From positions 1,240,001-1,304,000 of the forward strand of contig NW_027478395.1 in assembly GCF_051014685.1 (NCBI RefSeq): a stretch of 64,000 nucleotides of DNA. Reading direction: 5' to 3'. Numbering within the stretch: the first letter of the stretch is position 1; every line of letters starts with the position of its first letter. Below, one piece after another: positions 50,431 to 62,940 of the stretch. Position numbers and translations under genes: made by a program. The notes under the pieces were generated by a model. The model was not told where the DNA came from. It saw only the letters and a list, made by a program, of their open reading frames with translations, and searched no databases. Source of the stretch: Ptiloglossa arizonensis. Taxonomy: Eukaryota > Arthropoda > Insecta > Hymenoptera > Colletidae.

Positions 50431-51215
50431 TCAGATGTAGTAGGAATTTTTGGGTTTGGTCAATCCGTTCACGAGATATAGGAGTTTGAAGCTAAGAAAT
50501 GCTTGAGAAGCCAACAAATTTTTCGCACTTCTGTTGCTCCAAACGCTTAATCAGAATGGCCTAGTGAAAAAATACACATACCTTTGTAATCGGGCGAGTG
50601 TCTACTTTCAGATGTAGTAGGAATTTTTGAGTTTGGTCAATCCGTTCGCGAGATGTGGGAGTTTGAAGCTAAGGAATGGTTGAGAAGACAACAAATTTTT
50701 CGCACTTCTGCTGCTCCAAACGCTTAACCAGAATGGCCTAGGGAAAAAATACACATACCGTTGTAATCGGGCGAGTTTCTACTTTCAGATGTAGTAGGAT
50801 ATTTTTGGGTTTGGTCAATCCGTTCGCGAGATGTGGGAGTTTGAAGCTAAGATGTGGTTGAGAAAACAACAAATTTTCCGCACTTCTGCTGCTCCAATCG
50901 CTTAACCAGAATGGCCTAGGGAAAAATACACATGCCGTTGTAATCGGGCGAGCTTCTACTTTCATGTGTAATGGAAATTTTTGGGTTTGGTCAATCCGTA
51001 CGCGAGATATGAGAGTTGGAAGCTAAGAAATGGTTGAGAAGGCAACAAATTTTGCGCATTTCAGCTGCTCCAAACGCTTAACCAGAATGGCCTAGGGAGA
51101 AAATACACATACCGTTGTAATCGGGCGAGTTTCTAGTTTCAGATGTAGTAGGAATTTTTGGGATTGGTTAACCAGTTCGCGAGATGTGTGAGTTTGAAGC
51201 TAAGATGTGGTTGAG
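49920..51215 (+). repeat. 1.3-kb block mu, copy 2
   Basis: Second copy of 42850-44145 (offset 7070). It overlaps the end of the 12-monomer HOR, so the sequence around 50.0-50.4 kb has close relatives at both 42.9 and 47.9 kb. Confidence 0.87.
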
Positions 51216-53039
51216 AAGGCAACAAATTTTGGGCACTTCAGCTGCTCCAAACGCTTAACCAGAATGGCCTTGGGTAAAAATACACAGACCGTTGTAATCG
51301 GGCGAGTTTCTACATTCAGACGCAGCAGGAATTTTTGGGTTTGGTCAATCCGTTCGCGAGATATGGGAGTTGGAAGCTAAGAAATGGTTGAGAAGGCAAC
51401 AAATTTTGGGCACTTCAGCTGCTCCAAACGCTTAACCAGAATGGCCTTGGGTAAAAATACACAGACCGTTGTAATCGGGCGAGTTTCTACATTCAGACGC
51501 AGCAGGAATTTTTGGGTTTGGTCAATCCGTTCGCGAGATATGGGAGTTTGAATCTAGGAAATGCTTGAGAAGGCAACAAATTTTTCGCATTTCTGCTGCT
51601 CCAAACGCTTAACCAGAAAGGACCAGGGAAAAAATACACATTCCTTTGTAATCGGGCGAGTTTCTACTTTCAGATGTAGTAGGAATTTTTGGGTTTGGTC
51701 AATCCGTTCGCGAGATGTGGGAGTTTGAAGCTAAGAAATGGTTGAGAAGACAACAAATTTTTCGCACTTCTGCTGCTCCAAACGCTTAACCAGAATGGCC
51801 TAGGGAAAAATACACATACCTTTGTGATCGGGCGAGTTTCTACTTTCAGATGTAGTAGGAATTTTTGGTTTTGGTCAATCCGTTCGCGAGATATGGGAGT
51901 TTGAAGCTAAGAAATGGTTGAGAAGACAACAAATTTTTCGCACTTCTGCTGCTCCAAACGCTCAACCAGAGTGGCCTAGGGAAAAATACCCATACCGTTG
52001 TAATCGGGCGAGTTTCTACATTCAGGCGCAGCAGGAATTTTTGGGTTTGGTCAATCCGTTCGCGAGATATGGGAGTTTGAATCTAGGAAATGCTTGAGAA
52101 GGCAACAAATTTTTCGCACTTCTGCTGCTCCAAACGCTTAACCAGAATGCCCCAGTGAAAAAATACACATACCTTTGTAATCGGGCGAGTTTCTTCATTC
52201 AGATGTAGTAGGAATTTTTGGGTTTGATCAATCCGTTCGTGAGATGTGGCAGTTTGAAGCTAAGAAATGGTTGAGAAGACAACAAATTTTTCGCACTTCT
52301 GCTGCTCCAAACGTTTAACCAGAAAGGACTAGGGAAAAAATACACATACCGTTGTAACCTGGCGAGTTTCTACATTCAGACGCAGCAGGAATTTTTGGGT
52401 TTGGTCAATCCGTTCGCGAGATGTGGGAGTTTGAAGCTAAGATGTGGTTGAGAAAACAACAAATTTTTCGCACTTCTGCTGCTCCAAACGCTTAACCAGA
52501 ATGGCCTAGGGAAAAATACACATGCCGTTGTAATCGGGCGAGCTTCTACTTTCATATGTAATAGAAATTTTTGGGTTTGGTCAATCCGTTCGCGAGATAT
52601 GGGAGTTGGAAGCTAAGAAACGGTTGAGAAGGCAACAAATTTTTCGCACTTCTGCTGCCCCAAACGCTTAACCAGAACAGCCTAGGGATAAAATACACAT
52701 ACCGTTGTAATCGGGCGAGTTTCTACATTCAGACGCAGCAGGAATTTTTGGGTGTGGTCAATCCGTTCGCGAGATATGGGAGTTTGAAGCTAAGAACTGC
52801 TTGAGAACGCAACAAATTTTTCGCACTTCTGCTGCTCCAAACGCTTAACCAGAATGGCCTAGGGAAAAATACACATGCCGTTGTAATCGGGCGAGCTTCT
52901 ACTTTCATATGTAATAGGAATTTTTGGGTTTGGTCAATCCGTTCGCGAGATATGGGAGTTTGAAGCTAAGAAATGGTTGAGAAGACAACAAATTTTTCGC
53001 ACTTCTGCTGCTCCAAGCGCTTAACCAGAATGGCCTAGG
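51216..53039 (+). repeat. Mixed monomers, partly a 15-monomer copy of 49.3-49.7 kb
   Basis: Two consecutive TTTTGGGCACTTC monomers (51227 and 51404, exactly 177 bp apart) look like a single-monomer duplication. About 51950-52345 follows 49298-49693 at offset 2652 (15 monomers), sharing TACCCATACCG and ATGCCCCAGTG. Positions 52380-53039 introduce the AACTGCTTGAGAACGCAAC variant that dominates the next 8 kb. No genes. Confidence 0.8.
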
Positions 53040-56000
53040 GAAAAAATACCCATACCTTTGTAATCGGGAGAGTTTCTACTTTCAGATGTAGTAGGAATTT
53101 TTGGTTTTGGCCAATCCGTTCGCGAGATGTGGGAGTTTGAATCTAAGAAATGGTTGAGAAGACAACAAATTTTTCGCAATTCTGCTGCTCCAAACGCTTA
53201 ACCAGAGTGGCCTAGGGAAAAATACACATACCGTTGTAATCGGGCGAGTTTCTACATTCAGACGCAGCAGGAATTTTTGGGTGTGGTCAATCCGTTCGCG
53301 AGATATGGGAGTTTGAAGCTAAGAACTGCTTGAGAACGCAACAAATTTTTCGCACTTCTGCTGCTCCAAACGCTTAACCAGAATGGCCTAGGGAAAAATA
53401 CACATGCCGTTGTAATCGGGCGAGCTTCTACTTTCATATGTAATAGAAATTTTTGGGTTTGGTCAATCCGTTCGCGAGATATGGGAGTTGGAAGCTAAGA
53501 AACGGTTGAGAAGGCAACAAATTTTTCGCACTTCTGCTGCCCCAAACGCTTAACCAGAACAGCCTAGGGATAAAATACACATACCGTTGTAATCGGGCGA
53601 GTTTCTACAATCAGACGCAGCAGGAATTTTTGGGTGTGGTCAATCCGTTCGCGAGATATGGGAGTTTGAAGCTAAGAACTGCTTGAGAACGCAACAAATT
53701 TTTCGCACTTCTGCTGCTCCAAACGCTTAACCAGAATGGCCTAGGGAAAAATACACATGCCGTTGTAATCGGGTGAGCTTCTACTTTCATATGTGATAGG
53801 AATTTTTGGGTTTGGTCAATCCGTTCGCGAGATATGGGAGTTTGAAGCTAAGAAATGGTTGAGAAGACAACAAATTTTTCGCACTTCTGCTGCTCCAAAC
53901 GCTTAATCAGAATGGCCTAGGGAAAAAATACACATACCTTTGTAATCGGGAGTGTTTCTACTTTCAGATGTAGTAGGAATTTTTGGTTTTGGTCAATCCG
54001 TTCGCGAGATGTGGGAGTTTGAAGCTAAGAAATAGTTGAGAAGGCAACAAACTTTTCGCACTTCTGCTGCTTCAAACGCTTAACCAGAATAGTATAGGGA
54101 AAAAATACACAAACCGTTGTAATCGGGCGAGTTTCTACATTCAGACGCAGCAGGAATTTTTGGGTGTGGTCAATCCGTTCGCGAGATATGGGAGTTTGAA
54201 GCTAAGAACTGCTTGAGAACGCAACAAATTTTTCGCACTTCTGCTGCTCCAAACGCTTAACCAGAATGGCCTAGGGAAAAATACACATGCCGTTGTAATC
54301 GGGCGAGCTTCTACTTTCATATGTAATAGGAATTTTTGGGTTTGGTCAATCCGTTCGCGAGATGTGGGAGTTTGAAGCTAAGAAATGGTTGAGAAGGCAA
54401 CAAACTTTTCGCAATTCTGCTGCTTCAAACGCTTAACCAGAATAGTATAGGGAAAAAATACACAAACCGTTGTAATCGGGCGAGTTTCTACATTCAGACG
54501 CAATAGGAATTTTTGGGTTTGGTCAATCCGTTCGCGAGATATGGGAGTTGGAAGCCAAGAAATGGTTGAGAGGGCAACAAATTTTGCGCACTTCAGCTGC
54601 TCCAAACGCTTAACCAGAATGGCCTTGGGAAAAAATACACATACCGTTGTTATCGTACGAGTTTCTACCTTCAGACGCAATAGGAATTTTTGGGTTTGGT
54701 CAATCCGTTCGCGAGATATGGGAGTTTGAAGCTAAGAAATGGTTGAGAAGGCAACAAACTTTTCGTAATTCTGCTGCTCCAAACGCTTAACCAGAATGGC
54801 CTAGGGGAAAATACACATACCGTTGTAATCGGGCGAGTTTCTACATTCAGACGCAGCAGGAATTTTTGGGTTTGGTCAATCCGTTCGCGAGATATGGGAG
54901 TTTGAAGCTAAGAACTGCTTGAGAACGCAACAAATTTTTCGCACTTCTGCTGCTCCAAACGCTTAACCAGAATGGCCTAGGGAAAAATACACATGCCGTT
55001 GTAATCGGGCGAGCTTCTACTTTCATATGTAATAGGAATTTTTGGGTTTGGTCAATCCGTTCGCGAGATATGGTAGTTTGAAGCTAAGAAATGGTTGAGA
55101 AGACAACAAATTTTTCGCACTTCTGCTGCTCCAAACGCTTAACCAGAAGGGCCTAGGGAAAAAATACACATACCTTTGTAATCGGGAGAGTTTCTACTTT
55201 CAGATGTATTAGGAATTTTTGGTTTTGTTCAATCCGTTCGCGAGATGTGGGAGTTTGAAGCTAAGAAATGGTTGAGAAGACAACAAATTTTTCGCACTTC
55301 TGCTGCTCTAAACGCTTAACCGGAATGGCCTAGGGAAAAAATACACATACCTTTGTAATCGGGAGAGTTACTACTTTCAGATGTAGTAGGAATTTTTGGT
55401 TTTGGCCAATCCGTTCGCGAGATGTGGGAGTTTGAATCTAAGAAATGGTTGAGAAGACAACAAATTTTTCGCAATTCTGCTGCTCCAAACGCTTAACCAG
55501 AGTGGCCTAGGGAAAAATACACATACCGTTGTAATCGGGCGAGTTTCTACATTCAGACGCAGCAGGAATTTTTGGGTGTGGTCAATCCGTTCGCGAGATA
55601 TGGGAGTTTGAAGCTAAGAACTGCTTGAGAACGCAACAAATTTTTCGCACTTCTGCTGCTCCAAACGCTTAACCAGAATGGCCTAGGGAAAAATACACAT
55701 GCCGTTGTAATCGGGCGAGCTTCTACTTTCATATGTAATAGACATTTTTGGGTTTGGTCAATCCGTTCGCGAGATATGGGAGTTGGAAGCTAAGAAACGG
55801 TTGAGAAGGCAACAAATTTTTCGCACTTCTGCTGCCCCAAACGCTTAACCAGAACAGCCTAGGGATAAAATACACATACCGTTGTAATCGGGCGAGTTTC
55901 TACAATCAGACGCAGCAGGAATTTTTGGGTGTGGTCAATCCGTTCGCGAGATATGGGAGTTTGAAGCTAAGAACTGCTTGAGAACGCAACAAATTTTTCG

Positions 56001-57200
56001 CACTTCTGCTGCTCCAAACGCTTAACCAGAATGGCCTAGGGAAAAATACACATGCCGTTGTAATCGGGTGAGCTTCTACTTTCATATGTGATAGGAATTT
56101 TTGGGTTTGGTCAATCCGTTCGCGAGATATGGGAGTTTGAAGCTAAGAAATGGTTGAAAAGACAACAAATTTTTCGCACTTCTGCTGCTCCAAACGCTTA
56201 ATCAGAATGGCCTAGGGAAAAAATACACATACCTTTGTAATCGGGAGTGTTTCTACTTTCAGATGTAGTAGGAATTTTTGGTTTTGGTCAATCCGTTCGC
56301 GAGATGTGGGAGTTTGAAGCTAAGAAATAGTTGAGAAGGCAACAAACTTTTCGCACTTCTGCTGCTTCAAACGCTTAACCAGAATAGTATAGGGAAAAAA
56401 TACACAAACCGTTGTAATCGGGCGAGTTTCTACATTCAGACGCAGCAGGAATTTTTGGGTGTGGTCAATCCGTTCGCGAGATATGGGAGTTTGAAGCTAA
56501 GAACTGCTTGAGAACGCAACAAATTTTTCGCACTTCTGCTGCTCCAAACGCTTAACCAGAATGGCCTAGGGAAAAATACACATGCCGTTGTAATCGGGCG
56601 AGCTTCTACTTTCATATGTAATAGGAATTTTTGGGTTTGGTCAATCCGTTCGCGAGATGTGGGAGTTTGAAGCTAAGAAATGGTTGAGAAGGCAACAAAC
56701 TTTTCGCAATTCTGCTGCTTCAAACGCTTAACCAGAATAGTATAGGGAAAAAATACACAAACCGTTGTAATCGGGCGAGTTTCTACATTCAGACGCAATA
56801 GGAATTTTTGGGTTTGGTCAATCCGTTCGCGAGATATGGGAGTTGGAAGCCAAGAAATGGTTGAGAGGGCAACAAATTTTGCGCACTTCAGCTGCTCCAA
56901 ACGCTTAACCAGAATGGCCTTGGGAAAAAATACACATACCGTTGTTATCGTACGAGTTTCTACCTTCAGACGCAATAGGAATTTTTGGGTTTGGTCAATC
57001 CGTTCGCGAGATATGGGAGTTTGAAGCTAAGAAATGGTTGAGAAGGCAACAAACTTTTCGCAATTCTGCTGCTCCAAACGCTTAACCAGAATGGCCTAGG
57101 GAAAAATACACATACCGTTGTAATCGGGCGAGTTTCTACATTCAGGCGCAGCAGGAATTTTTGGGTTTGGTCAATCCGTTCGCGAGATATGGGAGTTTGA
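53040..57200 (+). repeat. 13-monomer higher-order repeat, 2295-bp period, about 1.8 copies
   Basis: Constant offset of 2295 bp. Paired markers are TTGGTTTTGGCCAATCC (53101 and 55396), CTACAATCAGACG (53605 and 55900), CATATGTGATAGG, CGGGAGTGTTTC, GAAATAGTTGAGAAGG and the AATAGTATAGGG cassette (54442 and 56737). Copy 1 is about 53040-55334 and copy 2 about 55335-57200, where it diverges to a different subtype. The TTGGCC join recurs once more at 59809, 25 monomers on. Confidence 0.9.
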
Positions 57201-57822
57201 AGCTAAGAAATGGTTGAGAAGGCAACAAACTTTTCGCAATTCTGCTGCTCCAAACGCTTAACCAGAATGGCCTAGGGGAAAATACACATACCGTTGTAAT
57301 CGGGCGAGTTTCTACATTCAGACGCACCAGGAATTTTTGGGTTTGGTCAATCCGTTCGCGAGATGTGGGAGTTTGAAGCTAAGATGTGGTTGAGAAAACA
57401 ACAAATTTTTCGCACTTCTGCTGCTCCAAACGCTTAACCAGAATGGCCTAGGGATAAAATACACATACCGTTGTAATCGGGCGAGTTTCTACATTCAGAC
57501 GCAGCAGGAATTTTTGGGTGTGGTCAATCCGTTCGCGAGATATGGGAGTTTGAAGCTAAGAACTGCTTGAGAACGCAACAAATTTTTCGCACTTCTGCTG
57601 CTCCAAACGCTTAACCAGAATGGCCTAGGGAAAAATACACATGCCGTTGTAATCGGGCGAGCTTCTACTTTCATATGTAATAGAAATTTTTGGGTTTGGT
57701 CAATCCGTTCGCGAGATATGGGAGTTGGAAGCTAAGAAACGGTTGAGAAGGCAACAAATTTTTCGCACTTCTGCTGCCCCAAACGCTTAACCAGAACAGC
57801 CTAGGGATAAAATACACATACC
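57201..57822 (+). repeat. Mixed monomers at the boundary between two HORs
   Basis: Three to four monomers including GACGCACCAGG (57321) and a GATGTGGTTGAGAAAAC unit that recurs 1766 bp later (57375 and 59141). Together with the 56673/58439 match this defines a 10-monomer offset. No genes. Confidence 0.78.
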
Positions 57823-59042
57823 GTTGTAATCGGGCGAGTTTCTACATTCAGACGCAGCAGGAATTTTTGGGTGTGGTCAATCCGTTCGCGAGATATGGGA
57901 GTTTGAAGCTAAGAACTGCTTGAGAACGCAACAAATTTTTCGCACTTCTGCTGCTCCAAACGCTTAACCAGAATGGCCTAGGGAAAAATACACATGCCGT
58001 TGTAATCGAGCGAGCTTCTACTTTCATATGTAATAGGAATTTTTGGGTTTGGTCAATCCGTTCGCGAGATATGGTAGTTTGAAGCTAAGAAATGGTTGAG
58101 AAGACAACAAATTTTTCGCACTTCTGCTGCTCCAAACGCTTAACCAGAAGGGCCTAGGGAAAAAATACACATACCTTTGTAATCGGGAGAGTTTCTACTT
58201 TCAGATGTATTAGGAATTTTTGGTTTTGTTCAATCCGTTCGCGAGATGTGGGAGTTTGAAGCTAAGAAATGGTTGAGAGGACAACAAATTTTTCGCACTT
58301 CTGCTGCTCCAAACGCTTAACCGGAATGGCCTAGGGAAAAAATACACATACCATTGTAATCGGGAGAGTTTCTACTTTCAGATGTAGTAGGAATTTTTGG
58401 TTTTGGTCAATCCGTTCGCGAGATGTGGGAGTTTGAAGCTAAGAAATGGTTGAGAAGGCAACAAACTTTTCGCAATTCTGCTGCTTCAAACGCTTAACCA
58501 GAATAGTATAGGGAAAAAATACACAAACCGTTGTAATCGGGCGAGTTTCTACATTCAGACGCAATAGGAATTTTTGGGTTTGGTCAATCCGTTCGCGAGA
58601 TATGGGAGTTGGAAGCCAAGAAATGGTTGAGAGGGCAACAAATTTTGCGCACTTCAGCTGCTCCAAACGCTTAACCAGAATGGCCTTGGGAAAAAATACA
58701 CATACCGTTGTTATCGTACGAGTTTCTACCTTCAGACGCAATAGGAATTTTTGGGTTTGGTCAATCCGTTCGCGAGATATGGGAGTTTGAAGCTAAGAAA
58801 TGGTTGAGAAGGCAACAAACTTTTCGCAATTCTGCTGCTCCAAACGCTTAACCAGAATGGCCTAGGGAAAAATACACATACCGTTGTAATCGGGCGAGTT
58901 TCTACATTCAGGCGCAGCAGGAATTTTTGGGTTTGGTCAATCCGTTCGCGAGATATGGGAGTTTGAAGCTAAGAAATGGTTGAGAAGGCAACAAACTTTT
59001 CGCAATTCTGCTGCTCCAAACGCTTAACCAGAATGGCCTAGG
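57823..59042 (+). repeat. 1.2-kb block xi, copy 1
   Basis: Repeated at 60471-61690 with offset 2648 (15 monomers). Shared markers are ATATGGTAGTTTG (58070 and 60718), GATGTATTAGG, ACCGGAATGG, and the AATAGTATAGGG cassette with GTTGAGAGGGC. A private G appears at TTGAGAGGAC (58273). Confidence 0.88.
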
Positions 59043-60470
59043 GGAAAATACACATACCGTTGTAATCGGGCGAGTTTCTACATTCAGACGCAGCAGGAAT
59101 TTTTGGGTTTGGTCAATCCGTTCGCGAGATGTGGGAGTTTGAAGCTAAGATGTGGTTGAGAAAACAACAAGTTTTTCGCACTTCTGCTGCTCCAAACGCT
59201 TAACCAGAATGGCCTAGGGAAAAATACACATGCCGTTGTAATCGGGCGAGCTTCTACTTTCATATGTAATAGAAATTTTTGGGTTTGGTCAATCCGTTCG
59301 CGAGATATGGGAGTTGGAAGCTAAGAAACGGTTGAGAAGGCAACAAATTTTTCGCACTTCTGCTGCCCCAAACGCTTAACCAGAACAGCCTAGGGATAAA
59401 ATACACATACCGTTGTAATCGGGCGAGTTTCTACATTCAGACGCAGCAGGAATTTTTGGGTGTGGTCAATCCGTTCGCGAGATATGGGAGTTTGAAGCTA
59501 AGAACTGCTTGAGAACGCAACAAATTTTTCGCACTTCTGCTGCTCCAAACGCTTAACCAGAATGGCCTAGGGAAAAATACACATGCCGTTGTAATCGGGC
59601 GAGCTTCTACTTTCATATGTAATAGGAATTTTTGGGTTTGGTCAATCCGTTCGCGAGATATGGGAGTTTGAAGCTAAGAAATGGTTGAGAAGACAACAAA
59701 TTTTTCGCACTTCTGCTGCTCCAAGCGCTTAACCAGAATGGCCTAGGGAAAAAATACACATACTTTTGTAATCGGGAGAGTTTCTACTTTCAGATGTAGT
59801 AGGAATTTTTGGTTTTGGCCAATCCGTTCGCGAGATGTGGGAGTTTGAATCTAAGAAATGGTTGAGAAGACAACAAATTTTTCGCAATTCTGCTGCTCCA
59901 AACGCTTAACCAGAGTGGCCTAGGGAAAAATACACATACCGTTGTAATCGGGCGAGTTTCTACATTCAGACGCAGCAGGAATTTTTGGGTGTGGTCAATC
60001 CGTTCGCGAGATATGGGAGTTTGAAGCTAAGAACTGCTTGAGAACGCAACAAATTTTTCGCACTTCTGCTGCTCCAAACGCTTAACCAGAATGGCCTAGG
60101 GAAAAATACACATGCCGTTGTAATCGGGCGAGCTTCTACTTTCATATGTAATAGAAATTTTTGGGTTTGGTCAATCCGTTCGCGAGATATGGGAGTTGGA
60201 AGCCAAGAAACGGTTGAGAAGGCAACAAATTTTTCGCACTTCTGCTGCCCCAAACGCTTAACCAGAACAGCCTAGGGATAAAATACACATACCGTTGTAA
60301 TCGGGCGAGTTTCTACAATCAGACGCAGCAGGAATTTTTGGGTGTGGTCAATCCGTTCGCGAGATATGGGAGTTTGAAGCTAAGAAATGGTTGAGAAGAC
60401 AACAAATTTTTCGCACTTCTGCTGCTCCAAACGCTTAACCAGAATAGTATAGGGAAAAAATACACAAACC
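59043..60470 (+). repeat. Mixed monomers including a copy of 53.1-53.65 kb
   Basis: About 59809-60360 follows 53101-53652 at offset 6708 (38 monomers), including TTGGCCAATCC and CTACAATCAG. The monomers are of the AACTGCTTGAGAACGC, TTCATATGTAATAG and AACAGCCTAGGGATAAAA subtypes. No foreign sequence. Confidence 0.8.
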
Positions 60471-61690
60471 GTTGTAATCGGGCGAGTTTCTACATTCAGA
60501 CGCAGCAGGAATTTTTGGGTGTGGTCAATCCGTTCGCGAGATATGGGAGTTTGAAGCTAAGAACTGCTTGAGAACGCAACAAATTTTTCGCACTTCTGCT
60601 GCTCCAAACGCTTAACCAGAATGGCCTAGGGAAAAATACACATGCCGTTGTAATCGGGCGAGCTTCTACTTTCATATGTAATAGGAATTTTTGGGTTTGG
60701 TCAATCCGTTCGCGAGATATGGTAGTTTGAAGCTAAGAAATGGTTGAGAAGACAACAAATTTTTCGCACTTCTGCTGCTCCAAACGCTTAACCAGAATGG
60801 CCTAGGGAAAAAATACACATACCTTTGTAATCGGGAGAGTTTCTACTTTCAGATGTATTAGGAATTTTTGGTTTTGGTCAATCCGTTCGCGAGATGTGGG
60901 AGTTTGAAGCTAAGAAATGGTTGAGAAGACAACAAATTTTTCGCACTTCTGCTGCTCCAAACGCTTAACCGGAATGGCCTAGGGAAAAAATACACATACC
61001 TTTGTAATCGGGAGAGTTTCTACTTTCAGATGTAGTAGGAATTTTTGGTTTTGGTCAATCCGTTCGCGAGATGTGGGAGTTTGAAGCTAAGAAATGGTTG
61101 AGAAGGCAACAAACTTTTCGCAATTCTGCTGCTTCAAACGCTTAACCAGAATAGTATAGGGAAAAAATACACAAACCGTTGTAATCGGGCGAGTTTCTAC
61201 ATTCAGACGCAATAGGAATTTTTGGGTTTGGTCAATCCGTTCGCGAGATATGGGAGTTGGAAGCCAAGAAATGGTTGAGAGGGCAACAAATTTTGCGCAC
61301 TTCAGCTGCTCCAAACGCTTAACCAGAATGGCCTTGGGAAAAAATACACATACCGTTGTTATCGTACAAGTTTCTACCTTCAGACGCAATAGGAATTTTT
61401 GGGTTTGGTCAATCCGTTCGCGAGATATGGGAGTTTGAAGCTAAGAAATGGTTGAGAAGGCAACAAACTTTTCGCAATTCTGCTGCTCCAAACGCTTAAC
61501 CAGAATGGCCTAGGGAAAAATACACATACCGTTGTAATCGGGCGAGTTTCTACATTCAGACGCAGCAGGAATTTTTGGGTTTGGTCAATCCGTTCGCGAG
61601 ATATGGGAGTTTGAAGCTAAGAAATGGTTGAGATGGCAACAAACTTTTCGCAATTCTGCTGCTCCAAACGCTTAACCAGAATGGCCTAGG
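60471..61690 (+). repeat. 1.2-kb block xi, copy 2
   Basis: Second copy of 57823-59042 (offset 2648). Differences include ATCGTACAAG for ATCGTACGAG (61365) and GAGATGGCAAC for GAGAAGGCAAC (61631). Confidence 0.88.
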
Positions 61691-61699
61691 GAGAAAATA

Positions 61700-62257
61700 C
61701 ACATACCTTTGTAATCGGGCGAGTTTCTACATTCAGATGTAGTAGGAATTTTTGGGTTTTGTCAGTCCGTTCGCGAGATGTGGGAGTTTGAAGCTAAGAA
61801 ATGGTTGAGAAGGCAACAAATTTTTCGCACTTCTGCTGCTACAAACGCTTAACCAGGATGGCCTAGGGAGAAAATACACATACCGTTGTAATCGGGCGAG
61901 TTTCTACATTCAGATGTAATAGAAATTTTTGGGTTTGGTCATTCCGTTCGCGAGATATGGGAGTTGGAAGCTAAGAAATGGTTGAGAAGGCAACAAATTT
62001 TTCGCACTTCTGCTGCCCCAAACGCTTAACCAGAACAGCCTAGGGATAAAATACACATACCGTTGTAGTCGGGCGAGTTTCTACATTCAGACGCAGCAGG
62101 AATTTTTGGGTGTGGTCAATCCGTTCGCGAGATATGGGAGTTTGAAGCTAAGAACTGCTTGAGAAGGCAACAAATTTTTCGCACTTCTGCTGCTCCAAAC
62201 GCTTAACCAGAATGGCCTAGGGAAAAAATACACATACAGTTGTAATCGGGCGAGTCT
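61700..62257 (+). repeat. 0.56-kb copy of 49.7-50.25 kb
   Basis: Follows 49690-50247 at offset 12010 (68 monomers), sharing TTTTGTCAGTCC, CCAGGATGG, GATAAAATACAC and AACTGCTTGAG. Private changes are GCTACAAACG (61838), GGTCATTCCG (61938) and GTTGTAGTCGG (62065). Confidence 0.83.
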
Positions 62258-62940
62258 CTACTTTCAGGTGTAGTAGGAATTTTTGGGTTTGGTCAATCGG
62301 TTCGCGAGATGTGGGAGTTTGAAGCTAAGAAATGGTTGAGAAGACAACAAACTTTCGCACTTCTGCTGCTCCAAACGCTTAATCAGAGTGGCCTAGGGAA
62401 AAATACACATACCGTTGTAATCGGGCGAGTTTCTGCATTCAGACGCAGGTGGAATTTTTGGGTTTGGGCAATCCGTTCGCGAGATGTGGGAGTTTGAAGC
62501 CAAGAAATGGTTGAGAAGGCAACAAATTTTTCGCAATTCTGCTGCTCCAAACGCTTAACCAGAATGGCCTAGGGAGAAAATACACATACCGTTGTAATCG
62601 GGCGAGTTTCTACATTCAGATATAGTAGGAATTTTTGGGTTTTGTCAATCCGTTCGCGAGATGTGGGAGTTTGAAGCTAAGAAATGGTTGAGAAGGCAAC
62701 AAATTTTTCGCACTTCTGCTGCTCCAAACGCTTAACCAGAATGGCCTAGGGAAAAATACACATGCCGTTGTTTTCGTACGAGTTTCTACTTTCAGACGCA
62801 ATAGGAATTTTTGGGTTTGGTCAATCCGTTCGCGAGATATGGGAGTTTGAAGCTAAGAAATGGTTGAGAAGACAACAAATTTTTCGCACTTCAGCTGCTC
62901 CATACGCTTAACCAGAATGGCCTAGGGAAAAAATACACAT
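62258..62940 (+). repeat. Mixed satellite monomers with several private variants
   Basis: About four monomers carrying changes not noticed elsewhere: CAATCGGTTCGCG (62296), ACAAACTTTCGCAC with a shortened T tract (62347), GACGCAGGTGG (62442), GGGCAATCC (62467) and GTTGTTTTCGTACG (62767). The higher density of private changes suggests less recent homogenisation here. No genes. Confidence 0.75.
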
